From Saccharina japonica (taxonomy: Eukaryota; Sar; Phaeophyceae; Laminariales; Laminariaceae): 64,000 bases of DNA. The notes beneath the pieces were generated by a model. It had not been told where the DNA came from. It ran no database searches and saw only the letters and a program-made list of their open reading frames with translations. Shown here piece after piece: positions 45,105 to 55,663 of the stretch; within the stretch, counting starts at the first letter, position 1, and the number at the start of each line of letters is the position of its first letter. The stretch is taken from assembly GCA_008828725.1 (NCBI GenBank), contig MEHQ01000050.1, forward strand, positions 1-64,000. The letters run 5' to 3'. Both the position numbers and the translations under genes were made by a program.

Positions 45105-47570
45105 ATATGTATAGGTACCAAATGGACATTTTTCCGGAATACTTTCACTTTTCTCTTCCGGCCGGGGTTTTTTTCTCGCGCTATCGGTTGCGGGGCACGC
45201 AGGGGGACCGCGTGTACACCACGGTGCAAGTGCGGGTCCCGGCCGAGGCCCGTGGGGCGTGCTCTGGGCCTTGAAAGTCGCGAATTGTGCAGATATCTCA
45301 CGGTAGACGTTCCGACTTGACACCGCCTCGCAATTATCATGCAAAACCTGCCGTACGACTGGTTTTTGGTTCGTGTTTGACCCACCGCATGAACGGAACA
45401 CACACAGCACGCACCACGCAAGAGACAATAATAAAGACCACACCGACTTGACATTGAACGAGGCACAAATAAAGCGTCGTGCAGCAGTAGTTGATACCAC
45501 GTTGCATGCGTCTTCTCTCTCTGGGCTGTGTACATGCGCATGTTATACAAATCTGCAAATTTGGTCCCAACATGTTTCAATCTACGTGGAGTACATACAT
45601 ACACAGATCTACGATGAGTACGTATGCATACATATCACAATAAGTCTATCTACGTAAAATGATAGGCCGATCAACATGCGGACGAATATTTTGGTACAGA
45701 AGTACTGTACTACTACGTACGAGTACTGCTGAATGTTACGGGTGCATGTCTAGACTTCAGACTACAAAGCAACCAAGGCGCCACTTATCGAACAGCATAG
45801 CAGTACAGCCATAGAAGCTGTATAACATGCAGTAGTAGCCGCCTTTCAGATTGTTGCCTTTGTGACGGCTGTGGTGTCCAGTATGCGTGCGCAGAATCCG
45901 TACCACACAGCTAGCAGGAGGGATCCAGCAGGTGTAGTTGTGACAGCTACGAACTATAGTATACCGCTGTGTTCTGTCTTTGTTTATATGGGCGTGTCGG
46001 TGTGTGTATGTTTGATGTATCCTATCCCAGCAAAACCCCCCCTCTGATCGCGCAGTACAGCAGCAGCGGTTAAAAACGGCAAAACAGCTACTGTAGTACC
46101 CGTTACGAGTACGAGTATGGATAACACTTTATACTCGCGAGATTTTGGGCTCCGGGCACCCGGGTACCCAGCTGTTCGACGGGTACCCTTAGACGAGTAC
46201 TCGGCCGAAAAACGCGCATCAGGGTACTTTGCTCTCCAGCACAATAGCTAGATCTAATTGCTGAGTGTGTTTTGTGTACTCACTCGTTGTGTATTGTGTA
46301 CTGTATGTCCTCTGTGCTATGCTGTCGGTAATGTTCTGTGTGCAGGCACCTTTTCTGTTGTATGTGTGTACTCTGGGTGTGCTCTGTGTGTTTAGTCTTC
46401 GTACTGAACTATTTTGCCCTCTATGCACGCTCTATGTACTCTGTGTGATATGTGATATGTGCTGCTGTAGTGGTATCCTAGGAGGGCCTGCTCAGTCAGC
46501 GTCATCCATAACGAACAGAAAACGAAACTCACGAGTTGTGACATTTAATCCAAGAGTCTTTGCGAGTGGTGCGCGAGTGGGGCCGGGCCGGGCCGGGCCA
46601 TTGATACATTTTGAAGTCACCGACCGAATGACGACAAAGGCTGTGATATTTCAATCTCCCGCGCCGCCGGTGTGGCCCTGCTGGCAAGATGCCAAGCTCA
46701 CAGGTCGTATGCCCGGCCTCGCCCGGATTCGCAGGATACTTTGCTTCGTTTTTGTTTGAGACGTGCCGCCTCCTCCTCGAGGTTTCGAGGCCGCAATGTT
46801 CTCGTTCGCCAGCGCCCAGCGGTTGCTTTGGGGAGCCGCTTACTGTCCGCAATCGGTGTAGGCGACAGAGTCAGCTGTATGCCCTCATACCTGGTCTTTG
46901 GATATACCGTTGGGTTGCGTGGATTATACACGAAGTACACTTATCAGGCGCATTTACTGCAAAAATATGCTATAATACAGTACGAGTAAAGTGACGACAA
47001 AAAAAGGACGCAGATCGTGATTTCGATTGTTTAAGTTTAAAACACTGAATGGCGTCAAGATTCACGAGTTGTTCGTGAATCTACTCGATACGACGTATCA
47101 CCATTCAACACAAATACAGTATTGATAGTAGTATAGGTGCCTGCAGTTAAGAAATAACGTGTCGAGAAAAATGAGCTCAGATTGGCACGAACAATAGAAA
47201 CATTCGGTTAAAAAACACAGCTCACCAGTGTGGGATCGGCTGTTAACCCTTCACAAAATAGTTAAATCGACGTCGGAAACAAAATAAGTCGTTGAGCCCG
47301 GACATCAAACTGAAGCTTCTTAAAACCGAGATCCCACTGTACCTCAGATATGCTATCATCTAGTGACATGTATTTGTTTTGTATAAGGAATTGCACTCGC
47401 CACTACTTTTCCCTTTACACTATACAGCAGTCTATGCAACACAAGTTTGCTCCAAAAAGGGTAAAAAAAGGGAAGTACGAAGCATGTGCGATCTATGTTC
47501 AACTTGCGACACCCCCGGGATTTCAAGTGACCAACATCTCGAAGGGGAACCTTGTATATATGTGATATAA
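45105..47570 (+). repeat. 2.5-kb repeat family, copy 3
   Basis: Complete copy in plus orientation, collinear with the reverse complement of copy 2. Starts GGTACCAAATGGACATTT, ends GGGGAACCTTGTATATA. The middle core (46490-47110) is homologous to the MITE at 58644-59397. Confidence 0.9.
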
Positions 47571-48335
47571 CCAAAAACGGGTATACCCGGCGGGTTTTCA
47601 CTCAAAAACGGGTACATAGTGGGACCAAGTAAAAAACACACCCAGCGAGCCACGCGATTGGCCAAAAACAAATTGCACCCATTTTTGAAAGAAATTGTCC
47701 CGGGTACCACTGAAAATGTCTTTTATGCTTGGCTTTCAACCGTTTTTGGTTATGTAGTTTGCTTAAACCACTTGCCGACAGTGTGCCTCGCTCTCCACTG
47801 CGTCTGCGGCCGCTCTTTCGTTGTTTCATTTTCTTCCAAGCCTTTTCATAATTCACTTAAACTCTATTCAACCATTTTACGCACCTGGGTACGTACGTCT
47901 TCAGAGTGATACGACCATCCACCTATATGCTGTCGTATGTATGCCCAGCAGTATCAACATACCTGGTATGTATTTTTACTGTAATACGACTGCGTTGCTG
48001 TAGTATAGGGTGCATTTCAGCAAGACGCTGAGACCAAGTAAAACACACATACATGCTTGCCGCAAGAACCCTCGGCCTCTAGATACCCCTGACCCCCGAC
48101 CCTGCTTCCGATCCCACCCGGACCTGAGCCCTCCAAACATAATGTGGACACGTTTAAGTGTATAGTTGGGCGCCGACAAGTGTGCCTGGTTGTCACTATT
48201 CCTCAGAAACGGGCACGCTGTGATTTTGGCCAATCTATCCCGTGATGGCTAGTGGGATGTGTTGTTTTGGCTCGGTTCCATGCTGTACCCGTTTTTGACT
48301 CCAACCGGAGCGGGTGTACCCGTTTTTGGTTATTG
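47567..48335. mobile_element. TIR element with ATAACCAAAAACGGGTA ends
   Basis: The left end reads ATAACCAAAAACGGGTATA, then CAAAAACGGGTACA; the right end is the inverse with substitutions (TGTACCCGTTTTTGACT, GTACCCGTTTTTGGTTAT). About 770 bp, no transposase. It abuts the end of 2.5-kb repeat copy 3. Target duplication not resolved. The doubled AAAAACGGGTA motif per end recalls a transposase-binding subterminal repeat. Confidence 0.65.
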
Positions 48336-48811
48336 CCCTATATGATATGTTCGTCGAAGCGTTTCTGATATTGTTCCCCATTCAACCGCGTAGTTGTATT
48401 ATCTTCTTTTCTAGCACATTTGGTAGTTGTTGCTTGGATCGTTCTACGTTTCACCCCCCACATTGATTCCGGGTCACCGCGCTCTTTTTCTCGTTGATTT
48501 TGACCACATACTTCACACGTTGTAACAATGCACCTCTCCTGGATAAATACTCCGCGTGGAAATCGATCGGTTGTGGCGGTTTTGGGTTTTTATCGAGTAC
48601 TCGGTTAAGCGTTACACGCACGGCCAATGCGCAGCTGATCCCGACACACCCAGATGACTGTAATTTGGAAACAATCGGTATCCTTAGCCCAGCGGCTAGG
48701 AAGGTGTTGTGTGGTGTTCATGGCGGTCGGTTTGATTCCAAGTATGTGAGTTTCGAGTTTCTATTGCATGCGACAATCAGTTGTGGCTGACGAAAGATGG
48801 GGCGTTATGCC
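48336..48811. other. Spacer with a weak open frame
   Basis: A 98-codon plus frame (48494-48790) starts at TTG but its second half is protein-like (LSPAARKVLCGVHGGRFDSK). No ATG in a useful place and no family recognised; possibly a relic exon. Confidence 0.35.
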
Positions 48812-49594
48812 TGAAACAGTTCCTAGTCGCAACAAACCTGGTACAATAGTCTACACTACTAGTAGAGGTGTTCCCCGACGAGTACCTGTCTTAAACGGGT
48901 ACCCGCCATCTGTGAGGAAAAAATACCCGGGTACTTGCGAGTATTTGCGGCCATTTTGGGCGGGTACCCGGGTACCCGTTTTACGGCGGGTACCCGTTTA
49001 ACACCCGGGTACTCGCCTAATAGCCAAGTACCTGAATGCCCAGGGCCCAAATACTCGGCAAGCATGATATGCTATCCGTAACTGGCACGAGTATCAGCAA
49101 GCCGAGTAATACTCGCGAGCGGGAAATTGGCAAAGGAGTCATTATATTGTATGCTGTGGCATGTGAAGCATGAGAGACAGCGTTCTGATTTTGAAAAGGG
49201 TTCCCTCGATAATAGTACCAAATACTACCTAGGAAACGTGATTTAGGAGACGATAAGTTTCCATCTCCGGAATTTCTGATTTAATCAACGAGTACCCGGG
49301 TACACGGGCCCCAAATACTCGTCGAGTATGATGCGTTGCTCGTACCCGTGACGGGTACTATCAAGCTGAGTAATACTCGCGAGTACCCGGGTCATTGGCA
49401 GAAGGGTAACACTTCTAGTCTAAACTGATATCCGATATCGCACTCCGTAGTTAACATATATATACAGTAAAAATGTCATATGTACCTGGTACACCATCAA
49501 CCTGTGTGCATCAGGGCATTCATTAGTGGGTCAGCGTCTGTTGCGCGCAATGGAACACGCCTGCGGCGCGTGTTGCGCGCCGCAGGGGCGCCAG
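48812..49594. repeat. 783-bp inverted repeat, left arm
   Basis: The reverse complement of 54880-55662; paired positions sum to 104474 throughout, so there are no indels, and I see no substitution. It begins TGAAACAGTTCCTAGTC and contains GGGTACCC-rich and TTGCGCGCAA-type words. Confidence 0.95.
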
Positions 49595-50172
49595 ACTATT
49601 GTTGTTGTTGTTGTTGTTCTTCACATTAAAAACCGTGCCGGTCTCTCTATCCAGTACCTCCATCTGTCCGTACTAATCCAACACTTGACACGGTCGATTC
49701 CCGTGGTCACAGGCTAACTTACCCAAAAAAGGTATACTGAAATAAAAGTGGAACCCGAAGGGTCCGCAAAGCGATCAAAGCCAGTCAAAAACAGATAGTC
49801 TGGAGCCCTCCGCTCCCCTCTACACGCTATGTGAAGGTAAAAATAAAAATGGAAAAGTCAACATCACCAATCGGGGGTACACGCCCCCTGATTCTATCTT
49901 GGTGCCCCTATAATGCCGGGGTGTTCCGTGCCGGGTTCACACCGGTCAGGCAAACAAATCGAGTCCTCCACCCCGATTATAAACGCAGACATGATACGGG
50001 GGAAGGGAACTATGGTCCCGTGTGACTGATGTACCCCCGGCCTGCGAGCAGTGTAACTGCAAAAGGTCAAAAGCAACGAAGGGAAAAAGACGAAGACAAA
50101 GACAAAGAGACAAGTCAAAAGTACAAGCAAACACTCACACAGACAAGACCGCAGAGACAACACATTGACACG

Positions 50173-53100
50173 TCATCCCGAGGGGGTGGTGCAATGGTGC
50201 GGCGGTGGGGGGGAGGGGGAAAAATAACACAAACAAACAAACAAACAAACAAACAGTCCAGGACAGTCAAGTCCGGCACATATCGCGCCACTCGGTCCCG
50301 CCATTTCTCGCTTGTTTCCTTCCCTCGCCGATTCGCCCTTCTTCCGCACCCCTCCCGCCCCGTTGGTTCTTGGTGTCTCTTTGTTGTTGCTGCGCCCTTT
50401 TTCTCGCTCGGTCGCTCGTTTCCGGCTAGCCTCCTCTTCTTCCTTGTGCCAGGAGGTCATAAACCTCTCAGCTGCCTGCAGCACTCCCTTGTACCACTGC
50501 CTTCCTCCCTTCACCTTCGCTGCTTCCGCCCAAACTGAATTCGGGACTCCGAAGACACGTCTCTGGTCGCCCGTAGAGCCGTGCGTAGCTCCGAACGCTT
50601 TGAAGTCGTCCTTCAGGCACGTCTGCCAGTTCCGCTCCGGGCACCCCGCGCCCGGGTCCTTCCCCCCCACCAGCTCCCCGAACATCAGTCGTTTCGGGAG
50701 TCGCCCGTCTGGCTGCCTTGCCACGGCCCCCGCGAACAGTAGGCGCCGTTGCCGGACAGTGGCTTCCACGCTCTGGCACCCGACCCTCTTCAGGGCCTGG
50801 GCGTAGGACAGCTGTCGGTAGGTGCCTTGCTTGCGCTGGTACCCAATAACTCGCAGCAGCAGCCGGTGGTGTATCGTCCGCAGGAGTCGGTAGTGGTCGC
50901 GACGTGGGGCCCATGTCATGCAACCGTACAGCAGTGCCTCCATCGCCTCCGCTTGAAGCAGGCGGGCCTTGAGTCGAAACGGTGCTCCCGGCCTATCGAA
51001 GAGTTCCGGGCCATACCTCCTGACGCACGCCGACGCTGCTCTGCTCCTGAAGTTGATCTCCCGGGTGAGGTCGCCATGTTCGTTGACGAGGCCGCCCAGG
51101 TACCGGAACTCGAGGGTTTGGGTGTATTTCTGCCCCGCTGCTTCGATTATCAGCGGCGGCGGGGGCGGTGTTGGCTGCTTCTCCTTTACGCGCATCAGGA
51201 GAGTCTCCGTCTTCTTCTCCGACACCGTCAGCCCGAACTCCCCAAACACCTGCACGATAATGGTCATCATCCTCGCCAGTCCGTCGGCGGACCTCGATAC
51301 AACGCCGGCGTCATCGGCATACAGCATCCCCCACACCGCCCTCCGTACGCGGTCGAGTGGTGTCTCCGTCCCCGCTCCCGTCTCCTCCTTCAGGAACACT
51401 AGGTTCTGCATGATACCATCGTCCTCGCTGAATCGTACGATAACGACCTCTAGGGCCGCGGCGAAGAAAACGTTGAACAGCAGTGGGGACAGCACACACC
51501 CTTGTCGCAAGCCTTGCGTGACCAAGAACCAGTCCGACCGTTCTCCATCGTCCATGCGCACCCGGGCCCGCATTCCGTCGTGGAATTGGCGGATGACGGC
51601 GACCATCTCCGCAGGAATCCCGGCCCTGGCCAGCACCTTCCATAGCAGCTCTCGGTCCACCGAGTCATAGGCCTTCTGTAGGTCGACGAAGCACATTTAG
51701 AGCGGTATTCTCCTTCTCCGCCCTAGTTCCTGGAGTCGGCGCACGACGAACAGCATGCATACTGTGGATCGACCAGGTCGGAAGCCGCACTATTCCTCCG
51801 GAAGAATGTTGTTGGCTTCGCAGAAGGCGCTTAGGCGGTTGGTGATGAGTTTGGCGGGGATTTTGCCTACGTGCGATAGTAGCGAGATCCCCCTGAAGTT
51901 GTTGCAGTTGGACCGGCCGCCCTTCTTGTACAGCACTTTGATGGTTGCATCCGTCCACTCTTGCGGGATCTCTCCTCCGTTCCACACGTCGACAAGGATG
52001 GCATGAAGGCGCTCCAGGACGACGGGTTCGTCGTCATCGATCTTGAGCAACTCGGCAGGGAGGGAGTCATGGCCGGGTGCCTTCCAGTTCTGCAGGCCTT
52101 TCGTTGCCCGTTCCACCTCCTCGAGGTNTGGCGCCGCTCCAAACCGTCCGGTGGCTCGCGTCGCTGGTCGTTGCGTCACTTTTTCGGCGATGTCTGGGTT
52201 CAGGGTGGGGGACTTTGTGTTGTGGAGGGTGCCAAAGAATCCCGCCCACCGCTGGAGGATGTCTTCCTTGTTCCGGAGCAGCACGCCTTTATCGTCCGTG
52301 ACGAACTGCTGTCCCCCCGCTTGTCTCCCGCTGAGGCCCACTGATCTCTTAAGGTGTTTGTACAGCCCTCTCATGTCGCCGTCCTTGTAGACCGCTTCGA
52401 GCTCGGCCACGTACTTGTCGAGGTGGGCATAAATGCCCGTTTCGACTGCTGCGGTCACTCCCTTACATGCTGCTTTGAGGGTCCTCCATGTCGCTGTGGT
52501 CCAATTGCCCCTCATCGCGCGGCGCGCTTCCCGCCGCTTGGCAAGGGCCTCCTCCAAGGCTGCTCTCGTCGCTGGGGTCTCACACCACTCCTGCGTGCGT
52601 CGTCTCCGCGGTTGCTCGGGCAGTACCGTCTGCGCCGCGTCGAGGAGGGCATTGGTAAACAACGTCGCCATCCCCGCTGTGGTGGTCGCTGGCTCACCCG
52701 GTTGTTGGTCGAGGTTGGGGATGAACCGCTCGCTCACCGCCCGTCGTGCTGTTTCGACCTGCAATTCCTGCCGGCTGAACTGCTGCTGTTTCGGTTTGGT
52801 CCGCACTGCTCGGTTGTGGGCAAGTCTGCCACCGAGGTCGACGGTGGCTACCAGCATGTTGTGGTCTGAGTTCGCCTTCACTGGGCGTACCGGTTGGGGA
52901 ACGACGACTACGTTGGACACTCGGCCGCGGTGTGCCTGTCGCGTGAGGATGTAATCGATGCGCCGGCATTCGTGCCCCGATACGCCGTTGTATGTGTGCC
53001 ATATCCCACCCTTACGTGTGGGGAAGAAGGTGTTCGTGATTGCTAGTCTGTTGTCCGTTGCGAAGGTCAGCAGTAGCCTGCCATTGTCGTTCAGCTTATC

Positions 53101-53799
53101 ACGCCCGTGCTCGCCCATGATACGTTCGTCCTCTCCATCCACCCTCTCTCCCGTCCGCGCATTGGCGTCCATCAGTACGTAGACACACTCCTTGGCAGGG
53201 ATCGCCCGCACGAGGCTGTCAAGTTTTTCCCAGAACCTATGCTTGCTGTCGGCGGTTGCGACCTCTGTTGGGGCGTACGCAGCTACGAAGTTGACCGCTC
53301 CGCGGTGGCCCGTTATCTCAAACCTCATGGCCATAAGGCGTTCATCGATATATTCGGTGGTGTACGCAGAGTTCCTGCACATTGACTCTTTAACAGCTAT
53401 TCCCACACCGTGTGTTCCACCTGTCTCCGTGCCACAGCAGAACACCCGAAACCCTGCTGCTGCGAATTCCGTTCGGCCTGCCCTCCTTGTCTCCTGTAGC
53501 CCTAACACCGAAACGTTTTGTCTCGCTGCCTCGTACAGGATGCTGCAGGCTCTCCCATAGCCGTTGGCCCCTTTTACAGCCAGAGTCCGCACATTCCAGG
53601 TTGCTACCCTAACAAGTGTACTCTGCTGCCTCTCCCGGGCGATGCGTGGTGCCTTCCTAGCCAGCCTACGCTTCGCCCGTCCCCTCCTTTTCCTCCTTCG
53701 TGCCCTTTTTATCTGTTTTTGTTTTTGTTGCTTTGCGCACTCTCGGGGTATAGTAAAAACAGTTATCCCGATGCTTGTCTGTTGTACCAGAGATACGCC
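50173..53799 (-). pseudogene. LINE ORF2: endonuclease-reverse transcriptase with two in-frame stops
   Basis: The N-terminus is an APE-type endonuclease: TWNVRTL, LGLQETRR, GTHGVGIAVKES, VLMDANARTG, RRIDYIL and a terminal SDH (KANSDHNMLVATVDL). The reverse transcriptase follows: [62 protein letters not shown], and the catalytic LYADDAGV. After the thumb ([20 protein letters not shown]) comes a C-terminal region with [20 protein letters not shown]. The frame is unbroken except for TAG at 51790-51792, where relatives have Gln before CGFRPGRST, and TAA at 51697-51699 just before [11 protein letters not shown]. The C-terminal FVCLFVCL comes from a CAAA microsatellite (50228-50252). No in-frame ATG precedes the endonuclease, so initiation is unclear. 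Confidence 0.93.
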
Positions 53800-53956
53800 T
53801 CATCCCGGAGCGGCTCGACCCTCCAGCTCTGGATTCTCCTCCTTCCTCTCTCTGGTGCATACCNACACGGTGTGCGGTCACTCCGCCACCCTCTCCGTGC
53901 TCTCTGCTGCTGCATGGCCCCGGNGTCCAAGCCGGGGCGTTAGGGTTTAACCCCAT
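53666..53956 (-). CDS. LINE short upstream ORF (ORF1-like), 96 aa
   Basis: An ATG at 53956 opens a basic, Lys/Thr/Gly-rich frame ending KEEKEGTGEA, overlapping the start of ORF2 in another frame. It has no zinc knuckle or RRM that I can see. Two Ns make residues uncertain. The deleted LINE copy keeps the same local frame (MRRISGTTDKHRDN), but it then hits a stop earlier, so its coding value is doubtful. Confidence 0.35.
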   Translation of the reverse strand: MGLNPNAPAWXPGPCSSREHGEGGGVTAHRXGMHQREEGGESRAGGSSRSGMRRISGTTDKHRDNCFYYTPRVRKATKTKTDKKGTKEEKEGTGEA

Positions 53957-53960
53957 CTGC

Positions 53961-54879
53961 AGCCACCCGAGCTAGCTGCGTCGCGAGTTATCCATCGAAT
54001 CTCCACGCATGCGTAACTCGAACTGGCAGAGCTCGAGGAATATTTGCCTCCTCGCTGAAATCGATAATCTGCGAGATGCTAAGTGAAGACCAGTAATTAC
54101 TCGTCTGAGTTGGGACCTGGTTTATTATCGAGGTTTACACAGTCCCAGCTTACGGTAGGTCTCACGGCTCTACCACAATGCACACGGAGACTCAGGATCA
54201 CCTTGCATTAACGGGGGAAGAGGACGTATGCATATGATATACGAGTACCAGGTACCAGGTTACAGTACCTATTATTACTGTGTTTTGTATCTGGCTGTAT
54301 CATACCCGAGACGTTGCGTACACGTATTATATATGTACAAGTATGCACGTATGCACACCAGGGCAATAGTTTGGTGTTGCGCTGTTGCGCTAGCGCAACA
54401 TTTGGTCAAAATAACCGTTTTGCGCAACAGTCGCCGCGAGGCTGGTTGCGCGCAGCGCAACACGCGTTTTTGGGCGCGCAACATATTCCGCCGCAGGCCC
54501 AAAATTTTGTTGCGCGTTTATTTGTCGCCGGAGGCGAGGAAAAAAACTGAGTGTCAATTTTTTCTCAATAATTACAATAGTCGTAATTGAACATCTTTTA
54601 GACCCCTTGTCCTATTCGCCATAATCGAAAACAAAAAATAGGCACCTTGTGCTATGCGCCGTAGGCTCTTCTTCATTTTGAGGTGCTTTTTTCTTTTCGC
54701 CGTAGCCGAAAATAAATTAAATGGCTTTTAACTTAGTTTTGACGCGTATATCCGCGCATAGATCGCAATTTTTTCGCCTCCGACGGACCTCTGGGAGCCC
54801 TCCGGGGCCCCTCTGGGGGGTCTCCGGGGGCCCTCCCGGGGGGCCCTCCGGGGGGCCCTCCGGGGGCCCCTGCGGGGGG
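53961..54879. other. Spacer with GCGCAAC words and a CCTCCGGGGG run
   Basis: TTGCGC/GCGCAAC words cluster at 54378-54515, and a run of CCCTCCGGGGG units lies at 54785-54875, directly inside the right arm. The CCTCCGG run resembles the GC-rich middle of 14845-15190. The first 150 bp may be LINE 5' UTR. Confidence 0.55.
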
Positions 54880-55662
54880 CTGGCGCCCCTGCGGCGCGCA
54901 ACACGCGCCGCAGGCGTGTTCCATTGCGCGCAACAGACGCTGACCCACTAATGAATGCCCTGATGCACACAGGTTGATGGTGTACCAGGTACATATGACA
55001 TTTTTACTGTATATATATGTTAACTACGGAGTGCGATATCGGATATCAGTTTAGACTAGAAGTGTTACCCTTCTGCCAATGACCCGGGTACTCGCGAGTA
55101 TTACTCAGCTTGATAGTACCCGTCACGGGTACGAGCAACGCATCATACTCGACGAGTATTTGGGGCCCGTGTACCCGGGTACTCGTTGATTAAATCAGAA
55201 ATTCCGGAGATGGAAACTTATCGTCTCCTAAATCACGTTTCCTAGGTAGTATTTGGTACTATTATCGAGGGAACCCTTTTCAAAATCAGAACGCTGTCTC
55301 TCATGCTTCACATGCCACAGCATACAATATAATGACTCCTTTGCCAATTTCCCGCTCGCGAGTATTACTCGGCTTGCTGATACTCGTGCCAGTTACGGAT
55401 AGCATATCATGCTTGCCGAGTATTTGGGCCCTGGGCATTCAGGTACTTGGCTATTAGGCGAGTACCCGGGTGTTAAACGGGTACCCGCCGTAAAACGGGT
55501 ACCCGGGTACCCGCCCAAAATGGCCGCAAATACTCGCAAGTACCCGGGTATTTTTTCCTCACAGATGGCGGGTACCCGTTTAAGACAGGTACTCGTCGGG
55601 GAACACCTCTACTAGTAGTGTAGACTATTGTACCAGGTTTGTTGCGACTAGGAACTGTTTCA
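54880..55662. repeat. 783-bp inverted repeat, right arm
   Basis: Perfect partner of 48812-49594. It ends at 55662 and the next base is an N. Confidence 0.95.
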
Positions 55663-55663
55663 N

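Larger units (their letters stand above)
49595..53960 (-). mobile_element. Nearly full-length APE-type LINE
   Basis: Read on the minus strand: 5' region with a short ORF at about 53956-53666, a long ORF2 (about 53799-50173), a 3' UTR (50172-49620) and an AAC-type microsatellite tail (seen as GTT repeats at 49597-49618) that abuts the inverted-repeat arm. Such short tandem tails are typical of RTE-like and related LINEs; I leave the clade open. The deleted copy at 19858-20811 confirms both ends of the 3' UTR. The 5' end is uncertain and no target duplication is found. Three N bases fall inside (52128, 53864, 53924). Confidence 0.92.

Noticed and set aside
48859-49065. 68-codon frame identical in both inverted-repeat arms as a conserved gene
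   Set aside because: Its identity is simply the identity of the 783-bp arms; it consists of GGGTACCC-type repeats read in frame.
51697-51792. Reassigned TAA/TAG codons (Gln) explaining the LINE stops
   Set aside because: TAG falls where Gln is expected, but the rest of the roughly 1200-codon frame uses CAA/CAG freely with no other TAR codon; two nonsense changes are simpler.
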